Below are positions 1 through 11,179 of a stretch of DNA of 64,000 nt, piece after piece (the stretch's first letter is position 1; every line of letters starts with the position of its first letter). The stretch is from positions 36,437,265-36,501,264 of the forward strand of contig NC_088303.1 in the NCBI RefSeq assembly GCF_032854445.1, read 5' to 3'. The position numbers and the translations under genes are program-made. Source of the stretch: Liolophura sinensis (Eukaryota; Mollusca; Polyplacophora; Chitonida; Chitonidae). The notes under the pieces are model-generated. The model was not told the DNA's origin. It made no database searches and saw nothing but the letters and a program-made list of their open reading frames with translations.

Positions 1-249
1 CAGCCGTCAACCGCTGATCCCAGTGCTTATAAATATCAACAAGACTTCCTCATGCACGGTTACCCAAGCCCAAGGTTGAACTGTATGAATGCGCATGCTC
101 CCATGACAACAAACACTTCCGGATTATTTGGGGCGCCGGGTCCATATTGGTCATCTTCGAATGGAAATTTGTATCCGAATTTATCCAATCACATTCTGAC
201 TCATCATCCGGGCCATATGTCTTCACATCTGACTTCCTACTACCCATAA
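1..249 (+). CDS. ERG/FLI1-type ETS transcription factor, C-terminal part of last exon (5' end outside window)
   Basis: The frame is open from base 1 to the TAA at 247-249 and encodes 82 residues. It matches the tail that follows the ETS domain in the right-hand ETS gene of this window. Shared blocks are [24 protein letters not shown] and a terminal SHL-x-SYY. ERG and FLI1 proteins of animals end in a similar SHLGTYY motif. The DNA-binding domain itself must lie just left of base 1, so the ETS assignment rests on this paralogy. ERG/FLI1 proteins are nuclear, bind GGA(A/T) sites and control mesodermal, blood-cell and vascular genes in animals studied; the role in this animal is inferred. I cannot say which of the two paralogues is nearer to ERG or to FLI1. 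No frameshift or internal stop is visible in the part present. Confidence 0.88.
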   Translation, partial: QPSTADPSAYKYQQDFLMHGYPSPRLNCMNAHAPMTTNTSGLFGAPGPYWSSSNGNLYPNLSNHILTHHPGHMSSHLTSYYP

Positions 250-1600
250 TGCTATGTGTGGATGGCCAATCATTTGTTGTACAGACCCGTGTTTGTATAT
301 ATATATATTTTCGTGGGTTTCGTAGACTTTGAGTGTTGAAATGTCTTAGTGAGCGGAGATGGAGTGAATGTTGAGTGTTTTTTCTTAAACTGACAAAGTT
401 TTCTTATCCGATCTGGTTATATAAAACCCCAAATGGGCACAATTAAACACAGATAAATCTGAATGCATGAATCTGTGTTACAGTACGCCATACACGGAAC
501 ACTGTGACAGACTTGGATTTGATCACTCCAATCAAATGATCATCATTCACTAGCCGGATTTATCTGCATGTATCGATTATTATATGCGTGAACCGGACAT
601 AGTAAGCTACCTATCAATTAAAAGGTAAAAAAAAAAAAAATAAAAAGAAAAAAAAAAAACGTTTGAAACTACAAGATTTATGAGGTAGTACGTATAACAC
701 TATCCCAAAGCTGAGGATTGTGACGCAAGCAATTATTGCCCTGCACTAGACACTCGAAGACTTTCCTGTCTGTTGTCAAGTGTAGAAGGTTTTCAAATAT
801 AGGCCTACCAGAGTCGTCTTTTGGGTAGTAACAAACCGCTGAAGTCGGTTTCGCCTATATAGCTTTCAAAGCAAGGTTCCTTCTGCTTCTGTGAAGACCT
901 GAAAAGCCTGGTGAGCTATTCTTTTAATAACAGTGAATAATTCAAAATTCATTTTAGCCGAACGGAAGCCATTATTGATCCACCATATGAAGCAAGCTGC
1001 CAGAAGAGCTAATAATCAATATTTCCTCTAATTACCTCCCCTTAACCTCTGTCCCGACTGTAATGACACTCGATTATACTCCAAGTTTACTCATGAACCC
1101 TGTAGCAGAAATTCTCAACTCGTGGCATTACAGCGGTGTTACTAAATTTTGGGATGTTCAGATATTAGTTGCATTTATGGGAATAACCTTCAAGTCTGTG
1201 TGAGCAGTGGACTTGAGCATCCAGTCTGTCCTGCTACACAATGATATCAGCGTAACAGTTTGACGGTAATGTGGCCAAGGAACATCGATATGTATATGGT
1301 ACACAGGGGGAAAGACGCTAATTTTTTGTATTAAAATTGCAAGCATAGAAACATGTCATTTTTGGATCGAGAAGATAATGCTGAAATGGTATTTTCTCAC
1401 AAAACCAGACATAGATTTTTCCGGCTGTATCCCAAATAAAGATGAGAAATGAGTGACACATTAAAGCCTGTAGCGTGTGGCATGCATGTTACAAGAGCTT
1501 GTGGTGTGTTTCTAAGGTTCATATCTTTGACTGGTTATTTTTTCTGTATATATGTATATGTACATACCAACTATTAAAGCTAAAGCTACTCCTTCTGTAC
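250..1600 (+). other. Probable 3' UTR and flank of the left ETS gene
   Basis: There is no coding signal after the stop. Candidate poly(A) signals on the + strand are ATTAAA at 617-622, AATAAA at 639-644 inside an A-rich run (627-659), AATAAA at 1435-1440 and ATTAAA at 1573-1578. The last is followed by a T/GT-rich stretch (about 1588-1630), as expected downstream of a cleavage site. The transcript end cannot be fixed without RNA data. Confidence 0.45.
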
Positions 1601-1663
1601 TGTTTTTTTCTTTTCATTTTGTTCTTTTGTAGGTAATTAAATAGAGTTTTTTTTTCAGTTAGG

Positions 1664-1927
1664 GCACACTAAAAAATCATCTATTAATTTTAACATAAAT
1701 TCTATTGTTTGAGTGAGGTTGAAATGTATTCTGCTATCGCAGCAGATTGTTATGTTAAATATAACACACATATTCTAATAACTGAACATAAATATTCTAT
1801 TAGACTAACAGGATATTATGTTGAATATAACAGAATATTGTGTTATAATAACAGAACAGACCTACATTCTAGAATCACTCAGACAACAGACATTCTGCTA
1901 ATATTAACAGAATTTTTTTTTGAGTGC
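1664..1927. mobile_element. Foldback MITE-like element
   Basis: The two ends form long imperfect inverted repeats. The left end begins GCACACTAAAAAATC. The right end, read on the other strand, begins GCACTCAAAAAAAATTC. The similarity continues for about 60 bp, including TTTGAGTGAG against TCTGAGTGAT and AAATGTA against GAATGTA. The interior is full of short palindromic ATATAACA motifs. There is no transposase frame. This fits a non-autonomous DNA transposon; the target-site duplication is not clear. Confidence 0.55.
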
Positions 1928-4140
1928 ATGGCTGAAAAGCTGCCTAGTGTTTTGCTTATAACACGCCAAATTCAGTTCTGGGCGGCCAGTGTCTAATAAG
2001 ACAGATTAAAGTATCGATATACAATTGCCGAAGCCGTAGGCCACGGCCACACGGGGAATATAAATCACACTGAGGAAAGGAAAAGGGGGTAAAATAATGT
2101 TCAGCCAGCCCAGCCCAATGCTTTCTTCTTTATAACACAACATTCCATGCTGTAGTCATATATTTGTGACGTCACGCCAACACATTAACGTTTTCTACAG
2201 TGAACATGGTTTAATTTTTTAATATCATCCGCTAGATTTTATTTATTTATTTCATTGGTGTTTAACGCTCGCTATAGATTTTTATTTGATACTATTATTG
2301 GGACAAAATCCTTATCCTCGTATCGCGTTCGTTATTTAAAATGTGTGTGGCATTTCTTAGGAGAAGGGATAAAATTTCACATCCAGGGTTTAAATCCTTT
2401 CACACCTTTCTCAAAGCACGGGTAATTTATAATATTGGCTGGTTAAAATGTCTTTTTTTAGTACGATGTACTATAGTGTCACATATCCAGGTTTGCCTGG
2501 TCTGCGACTGGCGGACTGTCGCTAACGAAAATAGTCAAGCGATCGATGTGGTTGGGCGTTTAATCTTTTAAACAGCCGCTTTAAAATATCAGTTCTAGTT
2601 GGGTATATATAGAGAAGTAAAGCAGTGTAAAGTAAATCCACTGCTATGCTAAATGTTGGGTGAAATTGTGCCAAAATTTCATGCTAGCATCTTTTATTAA
2701 TGTTGATGTGAAATAACACAGAGCACGACAAGAAAGGCTTCCCTTTATTTTATTGGATGTTTTTCTTGTTAGAGTGAAATAAGCACCACTGCAAATACAT
2801 CTATATATCACACCTAGCTGAAAAGAAACAAAATTTGTGTTTCTTTTTAATAAAAGCACCATGTCTTTACATCCTCCAAAAAATTTATTTTGATTTATAT
2901 CGCATAATATATGTATAGGTTAAAACTATTACAGCTAAAAACATACAATCTTGGTCAGTGAAGTAAATCCAAACTTCTCCCTCCTTTTTCGTATATAGTT
3001 TATGCTGTAGTGCTTAACATAGGTGATGTCTGTTTTGTTTATACCAGAGGTTCGTGATTCAAAATTATTTTTCAGAGGTCAGAAAACAATTTTATGTAAT
3101 ATTCTTTCCGTACATGTATTAATAAACCAGATGGTAGATTTACATGTGACTTAAAACTTAAATGACAAGTCGAACATATGGTCAAACCTTGAAAGATTGT
3201 ATAAGGTTGCTGAGCCATGTATCTAAATATTTAGAACAGTTTAACATTGTTTAATTGTGTGTCATGTATTTCATCAAGATTATATAGATATAATTATAGC
3301 GTTCCCTGACGGGGTGTAATGCAAAAAAACAGCCTTGTCATCAGCTATTACCAACAGCTAAACTCTTGGATTCAACGTTAGTCAGATCGCCGACGTAATT
3401 TTGCCCAACATGGTTCTATCTTTTGAAATCAGATGGTGGTTAACAGTGCTAAGTTTTACATTTTCTAACGAATAACTGACACTGAAGCGATTTTTGTATC
3501 CTGATATCAAGTCCCGGGAAAAGAAAGCTGTTTTAAGGTTAGTGCAAAATGAGCCTTGAATTATGATCTTATTCCTAATCTTACGTTTGACCTTAAGCAC
3601 AAAATTTCAGTTTGTCACCCAACACACATTTGGTCAAGTAAAACTTACAATGGTTAGTCCGAAACTTGGCACAGCAGAGAGTTCTAAAGCTAAAATTGTA
3701 AGACTGTGGACGACTAATACACGTTATCTTCATTTAATATCTGAGATCCAGAATATCTTGGGGGTGGGGCTAGAGACGGGGTTGGGGGGATGGGAGAGCG
3801 GGTATGCCATCGTTTCTATGTTTAGGTATCCTGACTGATTACTTATGTAACCGACGTTTGATTCAGGTCGGATTGTAAACCTAGGCTATGGCAGGCAGTG
3901 GTGCCGGTGGTTGTCGAATAATGGAGGAGTATTGCGCCTGGCTTATATCTGTTGCTTTCTTCAGACATTATCCAATCGCAGCGTAAATTAACACGTTTTC
4001 ATCGTGTTAACAACTGTATGTGTATTCTTCACGGTATGGATATGGCATACAGACAATCCGCATGTTGATAAAGGTATCGTTGTATATACATATCTTCGAG
4101 ATGTTTATAAACCTGATTGTAGACCTTAGCTGTACCAAGC
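1928..4140. other. AT-rich spacer, no gene seen
   Basis: I see no coding frame with exon-like properties. A short TTTATTTATTTCATTGGTGTTTA stretch near 2238-2262 resembles the 3' tail of SINE-A and may be an old fragment. The rest is single-copy-looking AT-rich DNA with short homopolymer runs. Confidence 0.4.
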
Positions 4141-4146
4141 GGGAGT

Positions 4147-4391
4147 AATGAAAGCTTTCACCGATTACGTCTGACCATTTGCCAACTATCAAACCCCGTG
4201 CTGTAGTCTTTTATATATCTCTGTATAAACTAGGATTAGCGTGGCTGATTAAGCACCCTCGAGCCCTGATCACTTTGCATTATTTTCATGTGATGGTAAT
4301 GCAGCATTTTGAGCATATTTAAACCAAAGACGTCTAAAAAAACTGCAATTATCACCACTCCTCTGTTTGTTTGTACCTAATTCTGCTTAGA
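4147..4391 (+). repeat. Dispersed repeat R1, copy 1, left part (interrupted by SINE-B)
   Basis: It contains the R1 landmarks in order: CACCGATTACGTCTGACCAT, CTGTATAAACTAGGATTAG, TTTGCATTATTTTCATGTGA, CAGCATTTTGAG, GACGTCTAA and TAATTCTGCTTAG. The same order is found at 13.9-14.3 kb and, with changes, at 35.1-35.9 kb. The repeat is broken by the SINE at 4392 and resumes near 4770. Confidence 0.7.
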
Positions 4392-4745
4392 CCACTTCAG
4401 TGGCTTAATGGCTAGAGCGTCCGCCTCGAAGTGGGGAGACTTGGGATCAAACTCGGGTCGGGTCATACTAAAGACTTTAAAAGACTTTGGTGCTTGTTGC
4501 AGTCTCGCTTGGCGGCTAGCACTGAAATGTTAGAGCATGAAACAGGAATGGTTGGCCCGGTGTCAGTATAATGTGACTGGGTAGAGTGTCCTGTCTGGTG
4601 CCTTCGGCACGATTCTTGAGTGGCAACAGCGCTTTGGACTCGCCATGCCGCAGGAAGACGCAGTATATTTATATATACCCAATGAATCCTCGTCGTTATG
4701 TAACTGAAAAATTGTCAAGTACTACGTAAAGCCCCCAAGCATATA
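4392..4745 (+). mobile_element. SINE-B, near full length
   Basis: The tRNA-like head has an A box (GTGGCTTAATGGCTAGAGCG) and a B box (GGGATCAAACTC). A central domain follows, including GGCCCGGTGTCAGTATAATG and GTGCCTTCGGCACGAT. The 3' tail matches AATTGTCAAGTACTACGTAAA. The same head, core and tail occur on the opposite strand at 42361-42698. The element lies inside a copy of R1, so it is younger than that repeat. Confidence 0.85.
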
Positions 4746-4769
4746 TACATACATATGTAATTTGCTTAA

Positions 4770-4915
4770 GCTGGAGACTGTTGCTATTTTGAAGCGTTTA
4801 CATGAACAGTTAGATTTAGAGCCTAACTGAGGTAAAGCGACAAGGCTATATCACACTGTCATCGCTGATCTGGTTTTACTCTCCTTTACTCTTTTATACA
4901 CTAAAGACATTTAAA
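4770..4915 (+). repeat. Dispersed repeat R1, copy 1, right part
   Basis: It resumes at GTTGCTATTTTGAAGCG, continues through CATGAACAGTTAGA, ACTGAGGTAAAGCGACAAGG and then re-enters the start of a second R1 monomer (CACACTGTCATCGCTGATC, TGGTTTTACTCTC). The copy therefore spans more than one monomer, as in the other R1 copies. Confidence 0.65.
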
Positions 4916-5114
4916 CACGGAATATATGCGCCAAATCATGGTGTTAGTTGAACATTGTTACCAAATCCACCTTGAATTCGAGCCCTCAAGTCCATACCAG
5001 ACATCATAATAAATAAGATGATACTAAAGATATATTATCACTTCCTGAGTCGTGGATTTAGTAAACATATGAAGACACTTAACCCGGACAATTATTCCCG
5101 GCGAAAAACTTGAA

Positions 5115-5870
5115 TAACTTGTAACAGACATAACATCCGTAACAGACACAGGCTGCATCGGAGGGTACAACATTCGAAACAGACACAGACCGCATCGTAG
5201 ATACAACATCCGTAATAGACAGAATACATAACGGACTGACTACGCGGAGGGTACAACATCCACAACGGACAGACTAAACGGAAGGTACAACATCCGCAGC
5301 AGACACAGACGATGTGGTCTGTGTCTGCATGTTTCAAATGTTGTACCCTCCGTATTATTGACCTGGAACGTAACAGACTACACGGAGGGTACAACATTTG
5401 AAACATGCAGACACAACAACCGTAACAGACAGACTACACGGAAGGTACAACATCCGTAACAAACACTTCACGGAAGGTACATCCGTAACGGACTGACTAC
5501 ACGGAGGGTACATTATCCATGACGAACAGACTAAACGGAGGGTACAACATCCACAACAAACACAGAACTCATAGTGGATACAACATCTGTAACAGATAGA
5601 CTACACGGAAGGTACAACATCCGTAACAGACAAACTACACGGAAGGTACATCCGTAACGGACTGACTACACGGAGGTTACAACATCCATAATGGACAGAC
5701 TAAACGGAGGGTGCAGCATAAGTAACAGGCCACATAGTAGTTACAACATCTGTAACAGACAAACTGCATGTGGGTACAGCATCCGTAACAGAAACAGACC
5801 GCATTGTAATGAAAGCATCTGTAACAGACACAAACAGCATTGTAATTACAGCACACATAACGGACACACT
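5115..5870. repeat. Minisatellite, ~34-35-bp unit, about 20 copies
   Basis: Units read roughly CGGAGGGTACAACATCC followed by GTAACAGACAGACTACA. Copies diverge towards the right end, where GTAACAGACA remains. One segment inside the array is inverted (5321-5353 against 5382-5414). The short open frames on both strands are by-products of the repeat. Confidence 0.9.
5321..5414. repeat. Perfect 33-bp inverted repeat inside the minisatellite
   Basis: The arm at 5321-5353 is the exact reverse complement of 5382-5414, with a 28-base spacer. A second 10-bp hairpin, AGACACAGAC / GTCTGTGTCT at 5301-5326, sits just outside and overlaps the left arm. The arms carry normal minisatellite sequence, so one array segment has been flipped or copied in inverse orientation. 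Confidence 0.9.
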
Positions 5871-5922
5871 ATATCTGAATTTTATATTAGAGCTTGTAAA
5901 TTGTGAAGTAAAGAGAAATGAT

Positions 5923-6166
5923 TTATTCATTTATTTATTTGATTGATGTTTTACGCCAAACTCAAGAAACTTTCACTTATACGAAGGCGGCCAGCGTTAT
6001 GGTGGGGGGAAACCGCGCAGAGCCCTGGGAAACCCACGACCATCCGTAGGTTGCTGAGGGACCTTCCCTCTTACGGCCGGAGAAGAAGCTAGCATGAGCT
6101 GGACTTGAACACACAGCTACCGCATTGGTGAGTGGCACCTGGGTCATTGCTGCGTGCTGGCGTGCT
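5923..6166 (-). mobile_element. SINE-A copy, near full length
   Basis: Read on the - strand it has the tRNA-like head (B box GTGTTCAAGTCC), the core with GGCCG and CCACCATAACGCTGGCCGCC, and a tail ending in TCAATCAAATAAATAAATGA. Flanks AAAGAGAAATGA on the left and AAAGAAAAAATGA on the right look like an imperfect target-site duplication. Confidence 0.85.
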
Positions 6167-6174
6167 AAAAAAGA

Positions 6175-8745
6175 AAAAATGAATGGTAAATTTTCTAGGG
6201 CAAACCAGTTCAGTCCAATTTTCAGGTATCAGTCATTTTCAGCTTTCTCAAATAGCAGCATTTTGTTATATATATTTCAGATATCTCAAAACCTTTTCTA
6301 GCTCTCTGAAATTCTGTTGAACGTATATCCACAAACAATCACGGTCTACATGATCGCTAAATACCACAAATCAGAAATCAAACAAAATTGCAATTATCGC
6401 TCCTTAAGTAGGAGATGAACATACATATCGTCCGGGAAAACCATGGCACGTGGTAAAATACGTGTGTTTTGACAATAACTGTTACGTGATAATATGTGAA
6501 ATTAGCGTTTATATTCAGATGCCTTTACTGCATTTGGACAGTGTTGGAAATTATTTTTAAATATCGGAAATGTTTTTCTTTCAGTATGTTCCAGGCAAAA
6601 TTTATTTTACATGTCATAAAACGAATTTCAGATATGTGAAAATGACTTCCATATATGTCAAATTAATTAAGATGAGTCGAAATAAACTGGCCCAAGTCTA
6701 GATATCTGGAAAATAAATTTCCGGATATCCCACGTAGACTACCTATTGACTGCCTATATAGACTGCGAATTGGCTTGTCATAGCTATCAAGTGCCTCTTG
6801 TTAATATGTGTACAAGATCTACCGGTGACTCGGAATGATGTGTTACGATTGATACATATTTGATTTGACATTCTAGTGACATAGACCGCTGATCAGAGGT
6901 AGGCTAATTCGGTGTACGGCACGGTACAGCATTCACGTTGTTAGAATTCTTAATTTCAAATACAATATTAGAGCTGACAAGACTGGACTTTTTTTAATTA
7001 ATACAAAAATATTGATTTGAGGGTTTAACGTAGTAGGCAATAAACCAAAAGCTGTGTAACGCGGTATCAAAATCATTGCGCACGGTGTCAAAGGGAAATA
7101 ACTCGTGATGTAACATTTCCGTTTTGGGATTGGACATGGATAAACCACTACTGGGAATCTCTGAAAGCCTTATATACCTTAAACGATTGGAACGATACTT
7201 GTGGAACATGGCAAATGTTCCCTTACCTACACACCAAGTAGACTTTAAAGGTTGTCTCGCCAGGTGCTCTGCTGCTACGTTAACATTTAAACAATAACAT
7301 CGCCTAATCAGTTTTACTGAATCATGAAAATCGTATATCAATCAGGTACACATTGTAGTTGGCAACACTCAACCAAAAGCAAGAACAAACGTTTTTATAA
7401 TATTTTACAAACCAAAAACCAATTGACCTTAAATGTAGGAGATGATGTTACGATTATCCACGTCTGTAGAAATTCCAGTCCTATGATATCCGTGCATAGA
7501 AGACCTTTTCAAATTTTTGAAATTCAGTGCACGATATGACTTACCTGTCAGCTAAGAACAGAGCTTTCAGAACCCCTATAATGATCAGGTACATATAGCA
7601 GTTCACATCTTATTCTATTTAGTCCTGGACAATTGCAAATGGTAGTATAAGCATCATTTTAAATAAAATATTTCAAAATCAAAATAAACAAAATATGAAC
7701 AGATATGGAGATACGCTTCAGTTTTCACAGGACACAGGATTAACTGGTTCAAGGCAAATACGGATCACGAGATCAAATACAATTTCCTACTCTTTGGCCA
7801 TAGTTTGTAATCAGCATTTTTTGTAGTATAAGAATCTTAGCGACATATCAAATGTTGAATCTTCAGAAAAGTGCATATAGCTGGCTTTGAAAACATCACC
7901 GACATTGTTATGGTAAGCCAGCTTTGGGAGAATGCCGTCATGTGTTTTCATGGAATGTGTAGCATAAGGTACATCAGATCTGACCACCTGGCATGTACTC
8001 CCGATTTATTGGGACCAGGTGAACATTTCCTACAGTAAGACAGACCGCCCACATCTTCCATTGTTTGCATTTATTCTTCTTGTCTTGTTCATTACAGAAA
8101 TGATCTTTAATGTATACCTACATTCCAGCAAATGTTCTGGCCACATGCTATGGGCAAAAATGTGTGAAGTGTCATATCCTAAAAGCTCCTCCACGGTTGT
8201 CGCCCTTTCCGGACCGGAAATGGGATTGCCATGCTGGCACATTAAATATTTAGCCCGAAGAGGGAAAGTGTAATGCCTGGCGCCAAAGTGAATGTGTAGC
8301 GGTGATTTAATGCAGCCCCAGTTGATTCTTTTTTGTTCCATGTCGTCCAATGCTACTAAAATAATTTTAATGGAGCGTTGTGTAACACAGGTATATCAGC
8401 CTTAAGGACTCGTGTCTGTAAGATTCATTTATATACATAGTCTTGAATGCATATGTGTAATGTTCACAGTTTTGTCAGCTACAGGGAAATGTACGAAATG
8501 AATAAATGATCATGGCTTAACACCAATGAATGTTTGGGAAAAATATACACAATGATTCATCACATTTTTTCCTGAGAGAATGTGTGTGTGAATTTGTGGG
8601 TGGGGGGTGGGTTGTCAGGGAGATTTGTCATTTCTGTAAAAAAAAAAACAGATTTGTCTTATATGCATAATTTTTAAATAATAGAAAATAATGTAATAAA
8701 GTCATACCGAAGAAATGCATATATCATATATGTAATTTACGTAGT
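6175..8745. other. AT-rich spacer, no gene seen
   Basis: No exon-like frame was found. The longest frames (7.0-7.3 and 8.0-8.35 kb) overlap on both strands and have no recognisable domain. The piece near 8100-8340 is less AT-rich and free of repeats; it could be regulatory, but nothing specific supports that. A G-rich run lies at 8599-8612 and short A runs near 8640. Confidence 0.35.
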
Positions 8746-8752
8746 TCTTTAT

Positions 8753-8940
8753 CTGATTGAAGTTTGACGCCGTACTTAAGTATATTTCACTTATACGACG
8801 GCGGCCAGCATTGTTGTGTTAGGAAACCAGGCAGGGTCCGGCCGAAGTCCACGACCACCTGGACTTGAACTCACAGCAATGGCATTGTTGTGAGGCTGAT
8901 TGTGCTGCGCTAGCACGCTAACCGTTACGCCATGGAGCCA
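8753..8940 (-). mobile_element. SINE-A copy with internal deletion
   Basis: It has the tail-side sequence CACTTATACGACGGCGGCC and, on the - strand, a B box (GAGTTCAAGTCC) and an A-box-like head (CCATGGCGTAACGGTTAGCG). About 35 bp between the core and the B box are missing compared with the copy at 21736. Confidence 0.8.
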
Positions 8941-8989
8941 TGCTAGTGAATAACGTGCAAGTCGTCTTCTGTCAGAATAACATAATGAC

Positions 8990-10460
8990 CCGGTTTGCGC
9001 TATATCTTTCTGTTTGACACTAACCATCCGCCATCGATGGGTCATGGTTCCAAAACTCCGCCTTACTGGCTCTTATCTATTCATTTTCCAAATTTATATG
9101 TCCATAAATGTAATTGTATATAAACAAATAACTGACGTATTCCAAATTTAGTTATTAACTACTTATTTTCCGATACATTATTGCAAACATAACACGGAAC
9201 TACAGCTTATTCACATGCAAGCGCGCAGTCAACAGATCGCTTTAAAGAAAAACTATCTAGTCGATGAAGGCTGGGAGATTCTCAGATGTATTGTTCCCTA
9301 TGACTTCCTCTCACTTCTCAATTTCTGACAGCTTTCTCCTTATCTGCATCACGGTATTCAATAAACAACGGCCTCTGATGGAAGGGACATCTTCGCTGAG
9401 ATCGCTGAGGTCGTGATTCAATAACATCAGAGAACCAGTAAAACCACAGGAAGAGAAAGAGTCACAGAAAAAAAGGAGTGCGAACAGCGCGTAGGAATTC
9501 TGGTTTTATGGATCAATCGTCTCATAATGGAAAGATAACCGAATTCAGGAAAGAAATCCAATTTGAGAGTACAAATAAACAATCTGTTAGAGCGATCCAC
9601 CTAAGAAGCGATGCCTTTCGATACGCTTTGGGAAGCGGAAATTACTGCCCGAGGAACGTGTCTCCATGTTTTCCTATCCGCTGTCTCTTTTGCGTTCATT
9701 TTCCTGGCCAATTCGTGATTTCCCAGCGTTCTAGTCCGGTGAGAGGGAAATTCATTATTGTAAACATGACTTTAGATGATCAATAATCACGTTCAGATAA
9801 AGCGCCTCGTTATTTGAACGTATGTCTAATCAACGGCCACCTCAAGTTTGTTGCCATTAGGCCTCGTTGAGGATCACGCGTCACGTGTTAGGGGTCACGT
9901 GTCACGCGCTCTGCGCATGCTCAGTGATAAGAGTGGCAATGATTTAAACAAACGATCATGAATCATGTTGAATCTAATTCTCCGCTAAAAGTTTATTCTT
10001 CCAAAGATGCGGCGATTACTTTGTAAGGAGAAGTGAAACGGAAATGGCTTTGATTGCATACAGATAAACTTACACAGCGTGGAAATGTCTGGGAAGAGAG
10101 GCCCTTCCCCGGACTGCCCCTGCCTAATTAGTTTCATGATTAAACTTCGAACGTTATCCGCGAGTGGAAAGGAATGGCAATAAATACTGTTTATCGTACG
10201 ACATCTTTTAATTTGGCTGGGCCTTCGCTGAAAGAAAAGTGCTATTGGCGGATATCAGGAAAGGGAGAAGAGATAAGCTAACGGTGTATTAGCGGCATCT
10301 CTCCTCTCCGGACACCATCAGCTAAACTAGTTATCCGTCACCTACTCTAAGCTACAGGGCACGTCCAGCACTCCAATCAGAGAACAGGGAAGGAGGTACC
10401 GGTATCACACAAGGAATACTCCACACTGAATCCTCCTGAAGTTGACTAGCGGGTGGATAG
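8990..10460. other. Repeat-free block, candidate regulatory DNA
   Basis: About 1.5 kb with balanced composition and no SINE or minisatellite. It contains two CACGTG E-boxes 14 bp apart (9882-9887, 9896-9901) and an NRF1-like TGCGCATGC (9912-9920). No coding frame stands out; the 102-codon frame at 9478 has no recognisable features. The regulatory role is inferred only from composition and from lying beside developmental regulators. Confidence 0.3.
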
Positions 10461-10504
10461 ATTTATTCATTGATTGAGTGTTTGATTACTTGATTAATTG
10501 AATG

Positions 10505-10680
10505 AATGAATGAATGGATGTTTGGGGTTTAACGTCGATTTTTTTTAAACAATTGTTCAGTCATATGACTACAATTAGGTGTCATTAGGTGTGTGTACAT
10601 ATACTATGTCTTCTTGTGGCAATCAGTCCATGCGGACGATTGAGGCGGACTATCTAACCACTAGGCCACCGAAGCTGTCT
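10505..10680 (-). mobile_element. SINE-B-like element lacking the central domain
   Basis: The left end carries the SINE-B 3' tail (TTTGGGGTTTAACGTCG, CAGTCATATGAC). The right end, on the - strand, carries a tRNA-like head (GGTGGCCTAGTGGTTAGATA, then GTCCGCCTCAATCG). The core domain of the full elements is absent, so this is an internal deletion or a related short family. Confidence 0.65.
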
Positions 10681-10734
10681 GTTTAATTGATCTATTGCTT
10701 GATAGGCTTTGTGGTTCATAGGATGACTGATTGA

Positions 10735-10800
10735 TTGGTGGATGGATGAACTTATTGATTGATTGATCGATTGATCGATTGATTAATTGACTGATTCATC
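10735..10800. repeat. (GATT)n microsatellite
   Basis: GATTGATT/GATCGATT repeats run from about 10735. A shorter (GAAT)n tract sits at 10497-10515, just outside the neighbouring SINE tail. Confidence 0.75.
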
Positions 10801-11179
10801 CATTCGTTTCTTAAGTTGTCAGCTAATTTATCTGAGTTTTCAACTGGTAGGGATCTTGGTATAAACATCAGGCTAAATGGAAAGGCTTCAAAATTTTTTT
10901 TTGCTAAGTAACGTGAGAATTGCCTACAGATACACACTGTATATAACGAGCCGTCCAGACATACAAAGGCAGGTCGTCACATGTTTCAGCTAGGTGTGGT
11001 ATTTTCCCCCTGGTGCTGCACGTTTTCCGACATTCATAAATCTGACATTATATACGTCAAAGAAAAACCACGCAATGAAATATATATCCGTCGAATGTAT
11101 TAACGAAAGTTGGTCTGGGGCCCATCTTACATTTCTCAGTTCGCAGATTTTTTTCTTACATGTTACATTGTAGAGCTTT

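Noticed and set aside
682-691. TGAGGTAGTA matches the start of the let-7 microRNA
   Set aside because: The remaining let-7 bases do not match, the neighbouring sequence shows no star arm or hairpin, and a 10-base match is expected by chance about once in ten windows of this size.
9478-9786. 102-codon + strand frame
   Set aside because: No domain, signal peptide or splice context; it lies in a block more likely to be non-coding.
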